From NCBI RefSeq assembly GCF_902506195.1, contig NZ_LR732817.1, positions 3,005,407 through 3,069,406 of the forward strand: 64,000 nt of DNA. The letters are read 5' to 3'. How positions within the stretch are numbered: position 1 is the first letter of the stretch; every line of letters starts with the position of its first letter. Both the position numbers and the translations under genes were made by a program. The notes beneath the pieces are model-generated. The model did not search any database, was not told the DNA's origin, and saw only the letters and a list, made by a program, of their open reading frames with translations. Positions 62,848 through 64,000 of the stretch are shown piece by piece. The DNA is from Citricoccus sp. K5. Its GTDB lineage: Bacteria; Actinomycetota; Actinomycetes; Actinomycetales; Micrococcaceae.

Positions 62848-63759
62848 TCAGCGCTGCGGCCAGTACCCGCGTGCCTCCATCACGGAGGCCAGGGCCTCGG
62901 CGTCGTCCGTCATCAGCCCGTCCACGCCGAGGGCCAGCAGGTGCTCCATCTCCGCGGGCTCGTCCACCACCCACACGTGGACCTGCAGGCCGGCGGCCTG
63001 GCACCGGGACACGAAGGTACGGGTCACCACGGGAACGGGGCCCTGCTTCACGGGGACCTGGACGCAGTCGACGTGGACCAGCCGGCGCGCCACGAATCGG
63101 GTCAGTCCCAAGGGAGCCGCCAGCACGAGGGCGGCGATGGCCCATCCGCCGCCGGACATCGCGATCCGGCGGCCGGCCGTCCGAGTGAAGCGCCGGCGTC
63201 GGGAATCATGGAAGGAGGCGATCAGCACCCGGTCCCAGGCATCATGGCGGGCCAGCAGGGGCACCATGGCCTCACCCGCGGCATCGTCCTTGAGGTCCAC
63301 GTTGAGGTGCACGTCAGGCCACTCGGTCAGCAGGTCCTCAAAGCGCAGCAGGTGCTCACCCTCGAGCAGGTCGCTCCCGGCGAACCCCACCTCGGGGTCC
63401 AGCGCCTCACCGCCACCGGAGGCCACCCGCTCCCGCACCGGCCCGCGGTCGGACCCCTGCCCGGTGGCCGGATCCAGTACCCGGAGCGTGCTGAGCTCCT
63501 CCCAGGTGTGGTCGGAGATCCTCCCCGAGCCGGTGGTGACGCGGTCCAGGACCTCGTCGTGGAAGACCATGAGCACCCCGTCCTTCGAGGTGCGTACGTC
63601 CAACTCGAGGTAACCGTAGCCACGGTCCACGGCGCTGTGGAATGCGGTCAGCGTGTTCTCCCGGGTGGTGTCCGCCCCGCGGTGGGCGAAGGCCAGCGGC
63701 CAGCCTCGGCGGGCGGGGAGGGAGTCCGTCAGGTAGGGAGGCAGGAGGGGGCGTTTCAC
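62848..63759 (-). CDS. Glycerophosphodiester phosphodiesterase family protein
   Basis: Second GDPD of the window; 303 residues, with AFAHRGADTTRENTLTAFHS (catalytic His-Arg-Gly), LELDVRTSKDGVLMVFHDEV and VHLNVDLKDD, VHVWVVDEPAEM near the end. A hydrophobic stretch (WAIAALVLAAPLGLTRFVA) lies in the middle. No signal peptide; GTG 63759 follows TAGGGT by 6 nt. Aldehyde dehydrogenase follows after about 60 nt. Confidence 0.91.
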   Translation of the reverse strand: MKRPLLPPYLTDSLPARRGWPLAFAHRGADTTRENTLTAFHSAVDRGYGYLELDVRTSKDGVLMVFHDEVLDRVTTGSGRISDHTWEELSTLRVLDPATGQGSDRGPVRERVASGGGEALDPEVGFAGSDLLEGEHLLRFEDLLTEWPDVHLNVDLKDDAAGEAMVPLLARHDAWDRVLIASFHDSRRRRFTRTAGRRIAMSGGGWAIAALVLAAPLGLTRFVARRLVHVDCVQVPVKQGPVPVVTRTFVSRCQAAGLQVHVWVVDEPAEMEHLLALGVDGLMTDDAEALASVMEARGYWPQR

Positions 63760-63765
63760 GCGTCC

Positions 63766-63771
63766 ACCCTA
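63766..63771 (-). promoter_or_regulatory. -10 element TAGGGT, leaderless GDPD gene
   Basis: TAGGGT ends 6 nt before GTG 63759, in the 16-bp gap after the HAD gene. Confidence 0.4.
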
Positions 63772-63775
63772 ACCG

Positions 63776-64000
63776 TCAGTCGAGGGTGAGCAGATGTTCG
63801 ATGGCCTGGGCCACCCCATCGTCATCGCAGGCTCCGGTGGTCGCGTCCGCAGCGGCGAGCAGGGCAGGGTGCCCCGAGGCCACGGCGTACCCGGTGCCGG
63901 CCCAGTGGATCATCTCCAGGTCGTTAGGCATGTCCCCGAACGCCACCACCTCGCTGGCGGAGATGCCATGCTCGGCGGCGAAGCCGGCCAGGGTCGTGGC
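63776..64000 (-). CDS. HAD-superfamily phosphatase (Cof type), C-terminal part
   Basis: The last 74 codons of a gene whose start lies outside the window. VVAFGDMPNDLEMIHWAG is HAD motif IV, followed by GYAVASGHPALLAAADATT, matching the C-terminus of Cof-type sugar-phosphate phosphatases. The stop is 16 bp upstream of the GDPD gene. Confidence 0.88.
   Translation of the reverse strand, partial: ATTLAGFAAEHGISASEVVAFGDMPNDLEMIHWAGTGYAVASGHPALLAAADATTGACDDDGVAQAIEHLLTLD

Overview
This 64 kb window is a GC-rich (roughly 70 percent) chromosomal segment from an actinobacterium. Lsr2, ClpC, DUF3180, the ftsH-folE-folP-folB-folK-panC gene order and the zinc metalloprotease next to tilS are typical of Micrococcales. 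Protein style and gene order suggest Micrococcaceae (Citricoccus, Micrococcus, Kocuria or Arthrobacter relatives), but the genus cannot be fixed from the sequence alone. There is no insertion sequence, prophage, CRISPR array or rRNA operon. Most of the window is core metabolism and housekeeping.

Layout. 0-6 kb: a divergent, edge-cut Nramp-like transporter, the Pta-AckA acetate pathway and a secreted gamma-glutamyltransferase. 6-13 kb: membrane and lipid-related genes (DUF418-like, glycerophosphodiesterase, DUF445, EcsC, an esterase, a secreted EEP-superfamily phosphoesterase), then tRNA-Lys(TTT). 13-20 kb: phosphate uptake, with a PhoU-like/PiT pair convergent to a pstSCAB operon. 20-29 kb: FUSC transporter, RadA, MutY, CsbD, an ArgA-like acetyltransferase, ClpC and Lsr2, followed by a 47 percent GC island. 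29-41 kb: LysS, an M13 peptidase, then a tightly overlapped minus-strand run of folate and pantothenate genes with two PH-domain membrane proteins. 41-52 kb: FtsH, Hpt, TilS, a zinc metalloprotease, PBP4-type DacB, pyrophosphatase, a SatD-like regulator, a HAD phosphatase and SerS. 52-64 kb: a lipid-kinase-like protein, prephenate dehydratase, rhodanese, amidase, a cytoplasmic protealysin-type M4 protease followed by an emfourin-like inhibitor, phosphoglucomutase, aldehyde dehydrogenase, a second glycerophosphodiesterase and an edge-cut HAD phosphatase.

Expression. About twenty genes have a TANNNT-like -10 hexamer ending 5-8 nt before the start codon and no convincing ribosome binding site, which suggests leaderless transcripts. 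Genes inside operons use Shine-Dalgarno sites or 4-nt stop/start overlaps.

Most notable points: the M4 protease/emfourin pair, whose inhibitor has a collagen-like N-terminus; an Nramp-like protein lacking both metal-binding motifs; a PiT transporter with altered signature motifs; the AT-rich island upstream of lsr2; a candidate Pho box at pstS; and a 23-bp tandem repeat downstream of panC.
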